Part shown: one piece after another, positions 13,333 to 25,815 of the stretch | How the letters are laid out: each line of letters starts with the position of its first letter | Position numbering within the stretch: position 1 is the stretch's first letter | Origin: Epiperipatus broadwayi | Taxonomy: Eukaryota; Onychophora; Udeonychophora; Euonychophora; Peripatidae | Direction of reading: 5' to 3' | Assembly: GCA_028023455.1 (NCBI GenBank) | Contig: JAQFVV010000445.1 | Location: forward strand, 372,001 to 436,000 | DNA length: 64,000 nt | Notes under the pieces: generated by a model | Databases searched by the model: none | What the model saw: only the letters and a program-made list of their open reading frames with translations | Told to the model about the DNA's origin: nothing | Position numbers and translations under genes: made by a program

Positions 13333-16300
13333 TAACTATAGGATTCATATTTTATGTATAATTTTGATTTAAGATACATATTATTATTATCCTTATGAAT
13401 GCAAGACAACCACATTACATATTGTCAGAATGTGATTATTTTATCACCTAAAATCTATGAAATTAACCAATAATAAAAACAAAGATACAATACCATTTGA
13501 TCATCACTCATTCCATTCATTTTTTTGTCTGGTTTGGTTTCATTATTGATCCCATTTGTTTTTATTTTCATATAGTCTAACTTTAAGATTAATTACTTAA
13601 TGCAACCTTTGTTTTGTATTTACATTTTAGTTTCCATTTAAACAATTTTCCACACTTAGATAAATCATTATACTCTTTTTATAAATCCACCTATATACCA
13701 TGCCTACCTTATTTTCTTTATAATTAACATTCTGTAGATAAAAAACTGATGTCTACTGGACTCAAATGCTACAAATATACAATGGAGGTTTTATTTACCT
13801 TTCCAAATAAGGTGTGCTCTCATGACAAATAATCATTTATTCCTCATGATACTATCTTAATATCCAAGCTTTTCCATTAAGCTCTTGTTGTGACCACCTT
13901 CACCTTATGGAGATTCCTCACATTATAACATCCAACTACATATATGAGTATCACTTAGATTAACCTCATTATGTTCTTATCAGTTCTTCAGGAAATTACA
14001 ATTAACCACATTAACTATCCCCTGGAATGACAACCTATCTAAATGTAAAAGGATCACAGGCATATATCACATAATAAATCAGCATAACTATATAATAATA
14101 TTATCTTTCCCTTAATTATTTTCCTAATTTCCTGGTGATTTACTACAAAACAAAATGTCAGTATTATTTGACAATAGTCAATATTTATTTATCTATTTTT
14201 AACTTGGGATCACAAGTTTACTTATTGTATCATATAGTTTATCATCCACCCATCTTTAATCTTTTCAGATTACTTTTCTTCAAACTTCATTATCATACAT
14301 TTAGTTATTTTCACTATTATATTACTAGGTTCTTTAACATTACCTTATACTAATTAATTTACATTTTAAAATATACCATACATTAATCTTACCTTGATAT
14401 AATTTTATAATAAAAACTTAGAACATTATTTTACGCATTTTATTCTTCTATTTAGTTCACATCTATAACGTTCTCATTTGGAATATATCTAAAATTATAA
14501 CTTAAAACATTAACATATAAAACAATTCTTAACATAATGAAGATTAACTTTATTAACAAAATATATATATAAAGTTAGCCATTATCTAATTTCTATCCAA
14601 AGAATAGAAAATTATTTAGTTTCTTGGTTTTTTTGATGATTAATCTATACATATGTAAAGATGATAATTCAGATTTTTTTCCATGTCAAGACTTTGAACG
14701 CATTTGTCAATTATCTAATAGATTGCCTCTTCAATATTTGAAAAACGATGCAATTATAATAAAATGAGGATTTTATTATTTTATTATTTGTAAAGTGTAA
14801 ATGTTCTCTGAAACCATTTAATAATCAGAGATTTTACTATTCAAGTATTTTAAAGTGTAGATCAAAACCATTTAACATAAATAAGTTTGTTGTTCTATTT
14901 CTATGTTTATATTACAGTTTATTGACATCAAGTCTCATAATCTATATATTTTCTTTTCTATGGGACAATTTTAACTCCTATGAGTTATTTTTGCATTATT
15001 ATTAACTATTCCAAATAAACATTTATGAGTCAGTTAAATAAAATCATTCCTATTTACATTACTATAAGTGTATCTTCTTACAAAATAAAAAATATTGTAG
15101 GATCAGTTTTAATAGTGTAAATCAATTTGATTATTATTCCTATTATTTGTCTTCCACATTTCTGTAAGCTATTCTTTAAAGATTTTTATTCTGACTTTAT
15201 TATAGTTTTCTTTATATCATAAAGTTAAATTATCTTTTATATATATAATGAAATATAGATAACTGCAACTGTTTTCACTTACGTGAAATATTGTCCAACT
15301 CCTAATGGCTTGAAATGAATCAAATTGTTCACCATAATAATAAGATTCACTGGCAACTTTTCATGCATTAGCATTTTTTTTAGAATTGTAATTTGATCTC
15401 CCAAACTATGACATTGTGACAGAATGAAGAAATTAGTTATTTATTGCATAATATAATTATTTATTCAACGCTTATTATCTTGATATTTATTAGTATAAAT
15501 TAAATTACAGTTATAGCACAAAATTATCTTTATAATTGTCTGAACTTTATCAAATATTTCTGATGACTTAATTACTTACTGGCTTCATTTGTTTTTTTTC
15601 TTTCCCTCCTCTTTTTCCTATTGTCTCCAATTATTTCCTCAATATATATATTAATTTTCAAGAGATTATTGGGAATTATTGACCATTGACCTGCCCAGTA
15701 GAAAACAATTTAATTTATTCCATTAGTTTAAACACAAAGCTTATAGTTATCCAATATATTGATGCAGAGTTAAAATTCATTACCTTTTCTGCTTGCAAAT
15801 AATAAGATTTTAGGAATTTTTAATCCAACTTTTTTTAAAACATATCACAAGAAAGAAAAAGCCTAGTTACTTATTTTTTTATGATCAATAAGAAGCTTCT
15901 TTTCCCTCTTGGACTTTATAGTAAAAGATTGTTTGACACTTTTTGATTGGTTGATATTTCCCACCTTTTTCTGTTTATAACATCATAGATTTACCTTGCA
16001 AGTTTTTGATTCATTATTTTAAAATGATACTTTTCGTTTTTAAAAAAAATATTGAAATACAATATTTTTTAGAAATTAAATAAAGATACAATTTACTGTT
16101 TTAATTTTAGATCAGTATTTTGTAAAATTAATAAATATTTAATCACTTTTAAATATAATAAGATTTGAATATAAACATTTTTTTTATTAAATCGAATGTG
16201 CACAGCCAATAATTAGTGGTCTCTATAACGCATCATGTTTACTAGATATAATTTAAACTTCACTGGGTTTTAAATACTAAATGATATTAATTGTCCATCC

Positions 16301-16599
16301 ATTTGCATATATATGACTCTATAGGTTATTATTTATATGTATCTTGAGTTAAGATCATTTATAAATTTCCATTAGCTAAACCCAAGTTCAAACCCTATGA
16401 TCTAATATGTCATTATTGTCTTCTTTTAATAAGTAAATATTATTGGATTTGTATAATATATATAAGTCAAAGCACTGAAGCACTTTTATTCTTATTAGTT
16501 AATCCTTTGGGCTCTGACTTATATTATTGTAAATTTTAACTTTTTACTATAATAAATGATGAAATTTATTGAACTTATGAGTATTCATTATTTATGTTA
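13333..16599. other. AT-rich stretch, nothing recognised
   Basis: Only homopolymer and A/T-rich sequence is visible. Short open frames such as 14135-14353 (+) are low-complexity and unlike known proteins. Confidence 0.45.
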
Positions 16600-18010
16600 T
16601 TTTGCTAATTTATGTTTCTCATATATATGTAAAATAAATTATACTAAAAACTTGTTTTTTATAATGTTTAATGTTATTATTACAGAATATATTTAGCTAA
16701 CATTTTAATGTAACTAGTTGATTATTTTCAAGGTTTCTTTTGCAAAAACTGTAACAAATTTAATTTAATTTAGTTACAGGTGTTTTACAAGAAGCCCTGA
16801 AAATATTCTACAAAGTTTAATGAAATATTGGTTGGGTAATAATAATAATATTAATAAAACAAAATAAAAATTAAAAAACTTTTTAAATCTTTGATATAAT
16901 ATATTAAAAAATAAAGTGAAAATAGTTGTTTTCAGTGTATTAAAAGAACAAGTTGTTTAAAAATCAAAACATAAAAGCATTCCTATTAATGAATATATTC
17001 TTAAATATTTTTAAGATGACGATATAAGTAATTAAATACATTTTAAGCTATGTTCTTTAAAATTCCAAGTGATATTATATCCCCAACTACTGTCTCAGCG
17101 ATATTATGATCAGATATAAAATAACTAATATAGTTTTTTTTTTTTTTACTAAATAACACAGAGAAGCAATTTTGTTACTAATATATGTTCCAATAATTTA
17201 TAAGTGTAAAATTTAAATTGAAATGATAATCGAGTAGCAATAGACAACTCAGTTTTTCCAGCCTAGAGATTAAATGTTCACAAGTGTTGCAACATTTGTG
17301 GTGACAATTTTATTTCAGTAACAATTCATTGTAGGAAGTAAGTACTGTACTAAGTACGTCTCACTTGTGACTAGAATATTATCTTTTCTACGCCTTTTAT
17401 TTTCAGTGAACATGAAAAGAAAAAAATGTTGTGTATGTAAAACACTGATGTAAATATAATGTTATCATGCATCAAATGTAGTTCTATTCATTTAAAAATT
17501 TGATAATATTATTGAGAAGATGAACATTGATTTTGTAGTCACCCTAAAGATTAGTGTCAAATGTCATCAATAAAATTAAATACTTATTTGTTATTAAATA
17601 ATATATGAATGCTTGTTGAGATTTGTCTAAATACATGTATGCATGTTTGTGTGTACGTCAATTTGAAAGTTGTCATTGAACTTTAAATTTAAATATTAGT
17701 AGTTCTATAGAATGTTTTAGTGCATTTTTACAAATAAATTTTAGCTGTGATATAATTAAGCAAAACACCAATTAAAAACAAATATTGTGACTGAAACCAT
17801 GCTATCTAATAACAATACTTGTTTTAACCACCTTTATGTAAAGACTGCACATATATAACTTATACTTTGCTTAATTGCATCATAATTGAAATTTATTTGT
17901 AAAAATTCACATAGAGCAGCCAACAAATTACTAATGTTAAAATCTAAAAACCCATGAAAATCTCTAATTAATAATTTATGAGAGAATTTTATTCAATCCT
18001 TTAGTAGCCC
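16600..18010 (+). repeat. Long diverged direct repeat, copy 1 (partner 22400-23905)
   Basis: It shares ordered blocks with 22400-23905: AAATTATACTAAAAAC, CAAGG(T/C)TTCTTTTGCAAAAACT, ATTGGTTG, ATTGATTTTGT and AAATCTAAAA(A/G)CCCATGAAAA. Spacing between blocks is broadly kept. No coding potential is visible. It could be an old dispersed element or a segmental duplication. Confidence 0.6.
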
Positions 18011-18425
18011 TATTTTTGATCTTTCTCATGGGTGGATCCAATTGCCACATTATTTCCCCCACATATTTCTTTTACTTTTATTTTTAATTTGAAAAACAAA
18101 AATTAATCTTTATACATTTTTAAAAAAAATTTGATAAAATCATAATTTCAAAAAATGATTCAATTCGTAAAATAAAACATCACTTTTGAAAATAAAAAAA
18201 TTAATAAGTTTTGTTGCTTACATATAATTCCTTCACTCTCTTTACCGAGTGTTTTTTTGGTTAAATAACCATTTTCTGGGGTGTCAAAGTATGTTTTTTT
18301 TCTCAAAATTATATTATCAAACATGTCACCTGTTAATTTTATAAAATATTAAGAAAAAAATTCATATTAACCATAAAAAATATTTTTTTATAAATGCCAT
18401 TCACAACATTTGATAAATAGTCAAG

Positions 18426-18512
18426 AGTTGGTAGCCTAGCGGTTAGCAAAGCTGCCTTCCAAGCAGCTGGCATGGGTCTCTTCCCAGTCAACACTTTGAC
18501 ATATAAAAAAAA
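18426..18512 (+). repeat. tRNA-Gly-like SINE or tRNA pseudogene
   Basis: The A-box-like TAGCCTAGCGG is followed by an anticodon arm GCTGCCTTCCAAGCAGC, whose loop would read TCC (glycine), and a T-arm with a damaged B box (GGGTCTCTTCCC). The 3' end reads CTTTGACATATA and then an A-run, matching the tails at 25.7 and 61.7 kb. The shared tail and A-run favour a SINE over a functional tRNA gene. Confidence 0.7.
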
Positions 18513-19639
18513 AACATTTAATGAATTATTTTTTTATGTATATTATAATGTACAAATTGTTAACATATTATGATCATTATCATGATTATTTATGTTTACT
18601 ATAGCATCATTCAAGCTGTTAGTTAATTATTTTTTTCTAATATTTTGCAAAAATAATTAAAATGTCAAATCTCCCAGTGACAGAAGAAAATGCAATGAAG
18701 TATCTTCAAAATTATAAAAAAGTGCCTGTGCAAAAATGTGTGCTAATGGGCATAACATAAAACTTTATGGCAATGTAATCTCAAACATGTTCAAAGCAAG
18801 TATTCTTTCATCATGGTTTTAATTCTGTTTATTACAATTATATTGAATTTTATTTAATTACAATTGTTTGGACTATTGTGTAATTTATTGTGTTTTTATA
18901 ATCATTTTTAAAAAAAATTCAATGAAATAATTAATATGATAATCATTTTAAAAAACAGCCATATTGTTTAAATCATAATGCTCCTGAAAATGAATAATTA
19001 ACAAAAAAATGCCTTGATTTTAACCTTTGGGATAAAATATACATTAAACAAAAAAGGTATTTTTCATCAAATACATATGTTTAAAACAAATTTCTTTAAA
19101 AAATAAGTTCAAATAACAAAAATATTCCTTAAATATTATAAATCAACTTTTAATTTAAAAGATATAATAAAATAAAAAAGATAATATGAGCATTATTAGC
19201 ACTAATCATTTTCTGCTAGACACTAGTCAAATTTTGGTTGAATAATTTTCTACTAAAAAACAAATGTATTCAAGAAAAATTAAATATACACATTATGTTC
19301 TTACTAAAAACAAATATTTTATAGTTTTTCAATGAATAAATAAATTATGTATTAACTACTTTTTCTGTTTATACAATGTTATGAAAAGTGTATGTTATGT
19401 GAATATAAAAATGTACATTTTTCTTATCAGCACTTGAGTATTTCTTTTCTTTTTCTCTCTTTTGAATCACAGATAACTGTTGAAATTAAAATCCTAATCC
19501 ATTAAATGGTTTCTTACAGTTAAAATCACTCAAAGTCATTTTGTAATTTAAATTTTGATTATCAAACATTTACAATGAATACCTAACCTTTGAAATCATT
19601 TAAGCCTGATTGTAACATGAATGAATAACTTTGTTTGTA
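18513..19639. other. AT-rich stretch, nothing recognised
   Basis: Low-complexity A/T sequence; no domain, RNA or mobile element identified. Confidence 0.4.
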
Positions 19640-20140
19640 AACTTAGAATGTTAACTGTGAAAATATTTAGGAAGTTATATATTTCTAATTTTTATACAAA
19701 TTAAATATTAATATCCAATTTACAATTCTTATATGGTCTAAAAGTGAACTTACATTTGATTTAAAGTAGTTTAGACAAATACTATTAATCAATAGTGTGA
19801 TGACAGTTTGGAATGCCTGTTTTCAACAGCAAATTTGCTTAATTATATAAAATTTACTTATAAAAATTCCAATAAGAAACATTTTTAAATAGTAAAATTT
19901 ACAACTAAATGCTTGTGAAAATTTTTTAGTTAAAATCTATAACTCTTTATGGGAGTCTTATTTATTTTGAAAAATATTTAAAAGTTATTATATTTCCAAT
20001 TTTTACACCTATAAAATATTACAATCTGACATCAGTCATATTATCTAGAATAATATGCTCAATTTGAGTTCACTTTTGAGTTAAAGTAGCTTAAACAAAC
20101 CTATTTAAAAATAAGGATTAAAAAACTAATCAAATTCTCA
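19640..20140 (+). repeat. Further diverged copies of part of the 16.6/22.4-kb repeat
   Basis: Blocks resembling AAAATATTTAGGAAGTTATAT, TGATTTAAAGTAGTTTAGAC and GGAATGCCTGTTTTCAA recur here and near 23640-23860. The first two occur twice within this interval, indicating an internal repeat of a few hundred bases. Confidence 0.45.
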
Positions 20141-20940
20141 ATATTTGACCATTGTCCAGCTTGGTTAGGACTGCCCTTTTTCGCATTGTTTTTCTATCAT
20201 AAAATGTTGGTGAAGCCTTTATCCTACAATGGGATTTTTATTTAAAAGCCATTTTATCCTATTACTTACTATGTATAATATTAATAAATGCTCTCAAAGT
20301 AATTATAACAAAAAGAAAACAGTATTATGTAAACTTAAGGTTGATTATCATCAACTGTTACTTAACATAAAACCAACACACTTATCTCTTACATGATGTA
20401 TATTTTAGTTATAACTTATCTTCATCAGATAAATTAAAAATCTAAACATTTGTTTCCTACATTACAGCTTCTTGAAATCTATTTACTGTTAATGTTTGAA
20501 TAAGTTAGCATAATATCACAGTTTTATATCATATTTAAACTAATTGTAATATTAAACATTTATAATGCAACAATGAGATAATTATTCTTGGTGTATTAAT
20601 TAATATTAATTAATTAATTAAGTATATTTGACAAATTATTTAAAATGAGATTATATTTCACTCTTCTTACTTAGAATATGTTTAGTAATCTATTAACACA
20701 CACTTTCAATGGATGATAGATTTTCATACACACATATATAAACTCCTGGTACTATTCTAATGTGATGAATCAGTATTATGCTTTCAGTGACTAGATTGTA
20801 GATAAAACATACATATTTCTAAAGGTTTGTAATGCTGGTATGTTGTTGTATTTATATATTGAATTATTTTCATCATCTAATGTTATGTATTGAATTTTTT
20901 TAGAAAAATTTAACTTTATTTTTATTTAAACATTCCAATC
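20141..20940. other. AT-rich stretch, nothing recognised
   Basis: Only A/T-rich single-copy-looking sequence, including a TTAATTAA-rich patch near 20595-20625. Confidence 0.4.
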
Positions 20941-21025
20941 GCATTCAACTGTTAGTAATAGCACCCAGGTTGTATATGCACAATGTTTTGAGCTGTATTA
21001 TTCTCTCTTCTTCAAGTGTTATTAG
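20941..21025 (-). repeat. Penelope-like element terminal motif, decayed hammerhead-like (3' side)
   Basis: On the minus strand, TTGAAGAAGAG, a spacer, CTCAAAACATTGTGCATATA, then GTGCTATTACTAACAGTTGAATG. The same series lies on the plus strand at 22169-22252. CTGAAGA...AAAC fits a decayed hammerhead core of the kind reported in Penelope-like terminal repeats. TAATAACAC before the core can pair, with one mismatch, with GTGCTATTA after it. Confidence 0.5.
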
Positions 21026-21056
21026 GCTGACCAATGACAGTACTAGCATAGAAATT

Positions 21057-21122
21057 GGATCTGAAACCTTGGATCCTTGAATATTGAATTTTAAGATAAT
21101 GCTCTAACCAACTGAGCTATCC
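21057..21122 (-). pseudogene. tRNA-like sequence between the Penelope ORF remnant and its terminal motif
   Basis: The minus strand reads GGATAGCTCAGTTGGTTAGA, with an exact D-arm GCTCAGTTGGTTAGAGC and a canonical A box. The 3' part gives GGATC/GATCC around a B-box-like GGTTTCAGATCC. The anticodon arm is not convincing, so I do not call a functional tRNA. It lies just upstream (RNA sense) of the Penelope-type terminal motif, which could make a tRNA-headed, Penelope-tailed SINE. Confidence 0.6.
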
Positions 21123-21189
21123 TGCAACAGTCAATAGAAATTTCATATACTTATCTATGAGGCTCATCCCAATTTCTCAACTTTTTCTT

Positions 21190-22125
21190 AAATTAAAAGC
21201 TGATGTATGTTTTCCATACATTATGTATAGTCATACTAGGTTGACTTATAAAGCTATTCACCATTGTCATGTTAGCAGCTGTTTTGAATTTTCTTCTTTG
21301 TACCTTTACCTCTCTATCCAATATTTTTGTATTTCTCCAATTGAACATATATTCATCAATATATATATAGTTGGCTACTTCGATATCTGTTTTCTCTCTT
21401 CTAATCATCAATTGATATGCTCTTGCAATCATTTTTCAATGGGGTGACTGGTCTCACCAATATATATTCTTTCACATTCACGTGGTATTTTATAGATGCA
21501 ATTTGTACTTTTCAACATTTCAAATTTAGGCTCTATGGATGCTGGAACTCCTCATAATGTGGTACTGTTCTGAAAAGCAGTTCTGATGTTATGCTGATTG
21601 CAGATTTTTCTTAATTTGTCTTCTTTTTTTCAAATATATTAGTACACTCCAGTCCCAATAATTGTATTTTCTTTAAATCTTTTTTGTTGTTGTTGTTGGC
21701 TACTTAAGATTTTCTTTAATAACAGCTGACGGATAACCAATTTTCATAAGAGTTTGATCTATATAGATCTTTTCTTTTTTCAAATTTCTGGTTTTTGAAC
21801 AAACTTTTTTTTCTCTGCTTCTTGTGTGATTGGAGTAATTCCCTGTATGTGTGAGTTTTCTATAAACTGTAGTTTTGATTTTTCCATGAGGGAGTTTTGT
21901 CACAAGAACATCTAAGAATGCCAGTTTTTGTTCATATTTGTTCTATTGTAAATTTAATTGAAGGGGATATGATGTTGATGTATTTCCAGTAAGTTTGTAG
22001 TAGTGCTCCACCATGTGACCATATAACAAATATATTGTCAAAATAGAAGCCAAACTTTAGGTGGATGTAGAGTAGTCTTTATGGCCGTGGTTTCAAATTC
22101 TTCCATGTAAATCTAAAGATTCAGA
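21190..22125 (-). pseudogene. Penelope-like element: C-terminal RT half plus GIY-YIG endonuclease, broken
   Basis: Read on the minus strand in several frames. Near 22100 is MEEFETTAI followed by PPKVW, then a disrupted YVDD-type catalytic site with FDNIFVIWSHG about 22000-22040. Next come SPSIKFT and VYRKLTHT near 21860, typical of the Penelope RT tail. The GIY-YIG nuclease is seen as NCIYKIP...ERIYIGETSHP with EH after a stop (about 21435-21510), and the end as TKILDREVKVQRRKF (about 21280-21320). RT motifs before the catalytic site are absent, so the copy is 5'-truncated. Several stops and frameshifts mean it is inactive. Such elements are retrotransposons that join RT with a GIY-YIG endonuclease. 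Confidence 0.85.
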
Positions 22126-22168
22126 TTCATTTCCTTTGCTAGAAATGTCACTAGTTAGGTTAGAAATG

Positions 22169-22252
22169 CCTGAAGAAGAGATGAGATGATACCTCTCAAA
22201 ACATTGTACATATATTAATCTGTATGCTATTATTAACAGTTGAATGTATTTG
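22169..22252 (+). repeat. Inverted terminal motif on the 5' side of the Penelope-like element, decayed hammerhead-like
   Basis: CCTGAAGAAGAG, spacer, CTCAAAACATTGTACATATA, then TGTATGCTATTATTAACAGT. This is the same series as 20941-21025 but in the opposite orientation, so the RT/GIY-YIG remnant lies between inverted copies. Inverted or complex terminal repeats are common in Penelope-like elements. Confidence 0.5.
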
Positions 22253-22399
22253 AAAATTTTTTTTCTAAAGACATTCAATACATAATATTAGATGATGGAA
22301 ATACTCCAATGTATACAAAAAACATATGTAGTATGAGTGATATATGTTAAGGAATATTAAACATTAAACTTGCACTATGAAGTGTTAAATATACTTTTT

Positions 22400-23905
22400 T
22401 AAAAATACATATAAAGTAAATTATACTAAAAACTATTGTTTTTTGTGTGATACATTTTTATTCTTATTACAGTACTAAATTATTTTCATTTAACATTATA
22501 CTATAACTAATTGCTTATTTTCAAGGCTTCTTTTGCAAAAACTATAACAAATTAAATTTAATTTGGTTAGAGATAGTTCACGTGAAACCTTGAAAATCGT
22601 TTGCTAATTTAATGAAACATTGGTTGAGTAATGATAATAAAATTAATACAACAAAATAAAAAAATTTAAAAAACCTTTAGACTTTCATCTAATTTACTAA
22701 ATAATAATAATAACAACAATAATAATAATAATAACAACAACAATAATAATAACAACAACAACAACAACAACAACAATAATAATAATATAAAAAAAACTTG
22801 CTATCATTGTGTTAAAAGTCACAATATAAATGCATTTACATCAACACATATATTTTAAACCAGTATTAAAAGTAACAGCAAAAATTATTCAAATAGCAAA
22901 TAATAATAATAACAGTAGTAAATGAATATATAACATTAAATTTTAGACAATCTTCAAAATTTCAAGTGATTTCTTCTCCAACTAATAAACTGCTTTTCAT
23001 TCTCTGTAAAATGTAATTTATTTATTTTTACGAATTTTTTTTAAAAAAACAATAAACTATTCAAAAATTAATATACTTACTTACATTTTAAAGGGCAATT
23101 TCTTTTGCTAATAGTGAATTTGGAAATTACTGTAACCACAATTTAATCTATTAATTATATTCTTAATAATTACAAAAGGATGAAAATTGATTTTGTTGTT
23201 AGCCTAAACATTAGTACCAACATATCTTAGGAATAAAATTAAGTGATTATGGATTATTAAAAATACATAAGTGTTTATTGTTACATTTGTGTTGAATATA
23301 TGACTATATTAATTAGATGGTTTACAAACTTTTAGATTTAAGTATTAGTAATTTAGTAGTTTTTCTCTGTGTAACTTTTATAGATAAATTCCAACTACGG
23401 TATAACTAACAAAGCATCAATTAGAAACAGATATTGAAAATTAAAATCATGTTATCCAGTAATAATATTTATTTTAATTATTTTATTTAAAAAAAAAGTT
23501 AATTCACTTTTAGCTTATTCTTGATTATATCATAATCAAAATTTATTTACAAAAGGTACAGAGAAATCTTATTAAATTACTAATATTTAAATCTAAAAGC
23601 CCATGAAAAGTTTCTGATTAAAATTAATAATTCTGTACAGAGAAATCTTATTTAATTGTAAAAATATTTAGAAAATTGTTATATTTTCAAATTTCACAAA
23701 AATAGAGTATCTCAGATTTATAGTTTTTTTAATAATCAAAGGTCATAAACTAAACATCAATTCACATTTAGTTAAACATAGTTCAGTCAGTTAGTATTAT
23801 TAAATGGCATGACTTCTGTTAGTAATGCCTGTTTTTAATTAATACTTTATTAATTATATCATATCTTGAATTTCTCTATAAAAATATGCAAATACCATTT
23901 AAATT
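22400..23905 (+). repeat. Long diverged direct repeat, copy 2 (partner 16600-18010)
   Basis: Ordered blocks match copy 1. It contains an AAT/AAC microsatellite at 22700-22788 that copy 1 holds only as a few AAT units. The tail 23640-23905 is like 19640-20100. Confidence 0.6.
22700..22788. repeat. Microsatellite (AAT)n mixed with (AAC)n
   Basis: Alternating blocks of AAT and AAC triplets with almost no interruption. Confidence 0.95.
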
Positions 23906-25611
23906 ACTAATATTTAAATATATATATAATATTTAAAATATACAAATTAGATAAAATATTAGGAAAATCAAATTAAAAGTGAATTAAATTATGAGAATAA
24001 CGAAAATGGTTATAGAATAAAAATAGAGTCACTTATATTATAAAATTACATATTTGAAATTTATAAAAGTAATTATAGGATTGGTTACAGAATTTACGAG
24101 TTATTAATATTAAATTCTTAAACATTTAAGAATTAACTAAAGAATGTTAAATGTTCATAAATGGCAGCACTACAACAGCATTATCTCTTGGAAGCAGGTA
24201 ACAGATCTCCGTGTTAGTTCTTACAGCATGGCATCATGTTCACAGATGTTCAATGGTAGAGCAGCAGGCTGGCAGGAACTGGATTAGTTATATACAGGAG
24301 AAGATGAATCTTTCCCTTTCTACTCAATGATGGTCATGTTGAAAATTTGAGTGATGTGGATTTATTTGGCCGACACTTTATGAATTTAAGTAGTCTTTCT
24401 CAATGACTGAAATTCAGCCCTATTTATATGATTCTTGTTTATCTCAAGAAAGCTTTTAAGCCCCAATACCTAAGGCTATAAAATACTGCTACAGATCAAC
24501 TTTTAATAAGGAATTTTCCTTTTGTTATTAAGGTAGTATAAAACAATGCAATCGGGTTGATATATTTCTGAAATGATTGTTCTAAATCTATTTCTAGCTC
24601 AGAAATAGATTTTACTAATGATAAATTTCATTAAAGAAATTGATTTGATTTTTCATAGAAATAATTATTTTAAACATATTAATGGATTTTCATTTGGAAT
24701 GCTTTTAGAAGCTACCAAGCCAATTACATCATCTTGACCGCCATTACTGAAATACGTATTTTAATATAATATAATTTTAAATATAAGTTTTAATATAAAA
24801 TATGCAAACACAAATATTAATTTATGCACAATCCCCATCACCTTTAATAAATATATGTGATTTACACCTACATACGACCTAGTAATAAAATATCATTTAT
24901 TTATTTTAGTTAAGAGATTATTAAATCTCTCGTTAATGGTTATTTTAAAAAAAAAATTAAGAGAAAATAAACTTTATAGGTGTGTATATAATCATATGAC
25001 TGGGATTTGAATTCAATTTGGTGGTGAGGGATTGGATATGACTGTGAAGCATAATCTGAATCTCAGATTAACGGCTTCAATATATGTATTCAAAAATTTT
25101 ATGTTTGACTTTTGGCAGCTAATATCTAAACTATTTAATTTAAACTTTATACAATCTATGTTCTCCTTCATTTTTACTATCAAAAGGTATAAATGACTAA
25201 TTTCTAACCCCTCTTATACTAATATTCATTAACTAGAGAATATGAGTGTTTTTTTAGATTCATTCATAGTATCTTTAAAATCTACACAGTTAAAAATTGT
25301 TTTCATTTTATTTTATTTAAATTAGGACCAAAAATACAAATCACCAATCAAGAGAATCACCTTTTTTTATTTTTATGTTGTTTTTAGAATGTTTGATATG
25401 TCTCTCTATTTGAGTTTAAGGTAGCTTGTAACAACATAGAATGACACTAAACTTGGTTAAGTTTCTATTATTATAATAATATAGGATTGATTTATTATTT
25501 TTTGCATAGCTTTGATTCTGTATAGTTAATTAAAATAATTACTAATAATGATTTTTTCTGCAGCTGTATTATAATTTAGATGTACTTTTTAAAATAAAAA
25601 TAATAATCTTG
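23906..25611. other. Non-coding stretch with a richer islet at 24160-24380
   Basis: The islet (GGCAGCACTACAACAGCATT onward) is clearly less AT-rich than its surroundings. Both strands have stops and no protein family is recognisable. It may be an old repeat or an exon remnant; unresolved. Confidence 0.4.
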
Positions 25612-25725
25612 TCAAGCATTGTTAGCTGAGAGGTCATTGCAGTTGCCTTGCAAGCAAGTAGTTGTTTGCAGATGGTGTGGGTTCACCTCCTGGCCGATGC
25701 TATGACATATGAAAAAAATTAATAA
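25612..25725 (+). repeat. tRNA-derived SINE
   Basis: A box TAGCTGAGAGG, an anticodon-like arm TTGCCTTGCAAGCAA, B box GGTTCACCTCC, then GGCCGATGCTATGACATATG and an A-run. The tail GATGCTATGACATATGAAAA matches the other two SINE copies in the window. Confidence 0.75.
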
Positions 25726-25815
25726 TAATAATCTAATACTTTATTAAGATTTCATAAGAGTTATTTAGGATTTTTTTTTGTTGTCTATATTAAATGTGAT
25801 TACAAAAAATATATA

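Noticed and set aside
18426-18512. Functional tRNA-Gly gene
   Set aside because: The B box is damaged and the 3' tail and A-run are shared with other SINE copies.
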